Part shown: in pieces, positions 24,736 to 24,748 of the stretch | Position numbering within the stretch: the first letter of the stretch is position 1 | Layout: each line of letters opens with the position of its first letter | From: CAZSMC01 sp964607755 | GTDB taxonomy: Bacteria > Zhuqueibacterota > Zhuqueibacteria > Residuimicrobiales > Krinioviventaceae | DNA: 24,748 nucleotides | Assembly: GCA_964607755.1 (NCBI GenBank) | Contig: CAZSMC010000062.1 | Location: 1 to 24,748 of the forward strand | Direction of reading: 5' to 3' | The notes under the pieces: generated by a model | The model's input: the letters and a program-made list of their open reading frames with translations, nothing else | Told to the model about the DNA's origin: nothing | Databases searched by the model: none | Made by a program: the position numbers and the translations under genes

Positions 24736-24748
24736 TTGCCGTTAACCC

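Overview
The window looks like a chromosomal stretch from a bacterium of the Fibrobacterota-Chlorobiota-Bacteroidota side of the tree. Calditrichota or a KSB1-like lineage is my best guess. The main reason is that four long exported proteins, plus a broken fragment at the left edge, end in the same ~86-91 residue module starting Q-N-Y/F/C-P-N-P-F-N. This is the type IX secretion (Por) type A sorting domain, found in those groups. The taxonomic call is an inference, and no rRNA or tRNA gene is present to test it. Nearly everything is on the minus strand; only a short asparaginase-like gene and a polysaccharide deacetylase are on the plus strand.

Layout, left to right. 1-340: a remnant of a sorting domain and the terminator of the next gene. 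341-2149: a membrane-anchored SurA/PpiD-type prolyl isomerase. 2150-2826: a gene-free interval holding a dispersed repeat and an inverted CGCAAAG-type repeat. 2827-8133: two tandem papain-family (C1A) cysteine proteases with sorting domains, read from a likely promoter at 8201-8229. 8392-8898: a short asparaginase-domain protein. 8916-10928: an operon of an outer-membrane DUF5020/Tsx-like barrel and an inner-membrane AzgA/PbuG-type purine permease. 11071-15297: a tightly packed five-gene operon (MEMO/AmrB, PHP phosphatase, dGTPase, EcfA-type ATPase, SUI1). 15478-16827: a membrane-bound deacetylase with a cytoplasmic zinc finger. 16937-19012: a tryptophan unit with a promoter, a five-Trp leader peptide, a three-state attenuator, trpB2, a terminator-like hairpin and a small Cys-rich protein. 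19037-24513: two large exported proteins, a seven-repeat putative beta-propeller and a CotH/lamin-tail protein. The second copy of the dispersed repeat lies at the right edge.

The most interesting item is at 18822-19012. A consensus sigma70-type promoter (TTGACA, 17 bp, TATATT) drives a 26-codon ORF with five Trp codons. Its RNA can form a 12-bp 1:2 stem, an 11-bp 2:3 antiterminator or a GC-rich 3:4 terminator with a run of eight U. The next gene is trpB2. This is ribosome-mediated trp attenuation acting on a lone TrpB2-type tryptophan synthase beta chain, and it implies that this enzyme really serves tryptophan supply.

Other themes are secretion and envelope (PpiD chaperone, sorted proteases, CotH and propeller proteins, deacetylase) and nucleotide economy (purine uptake operon, dGTPase). 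I saw no phage, insertion sequence, CRISPR or tRNA/rRNA gene.
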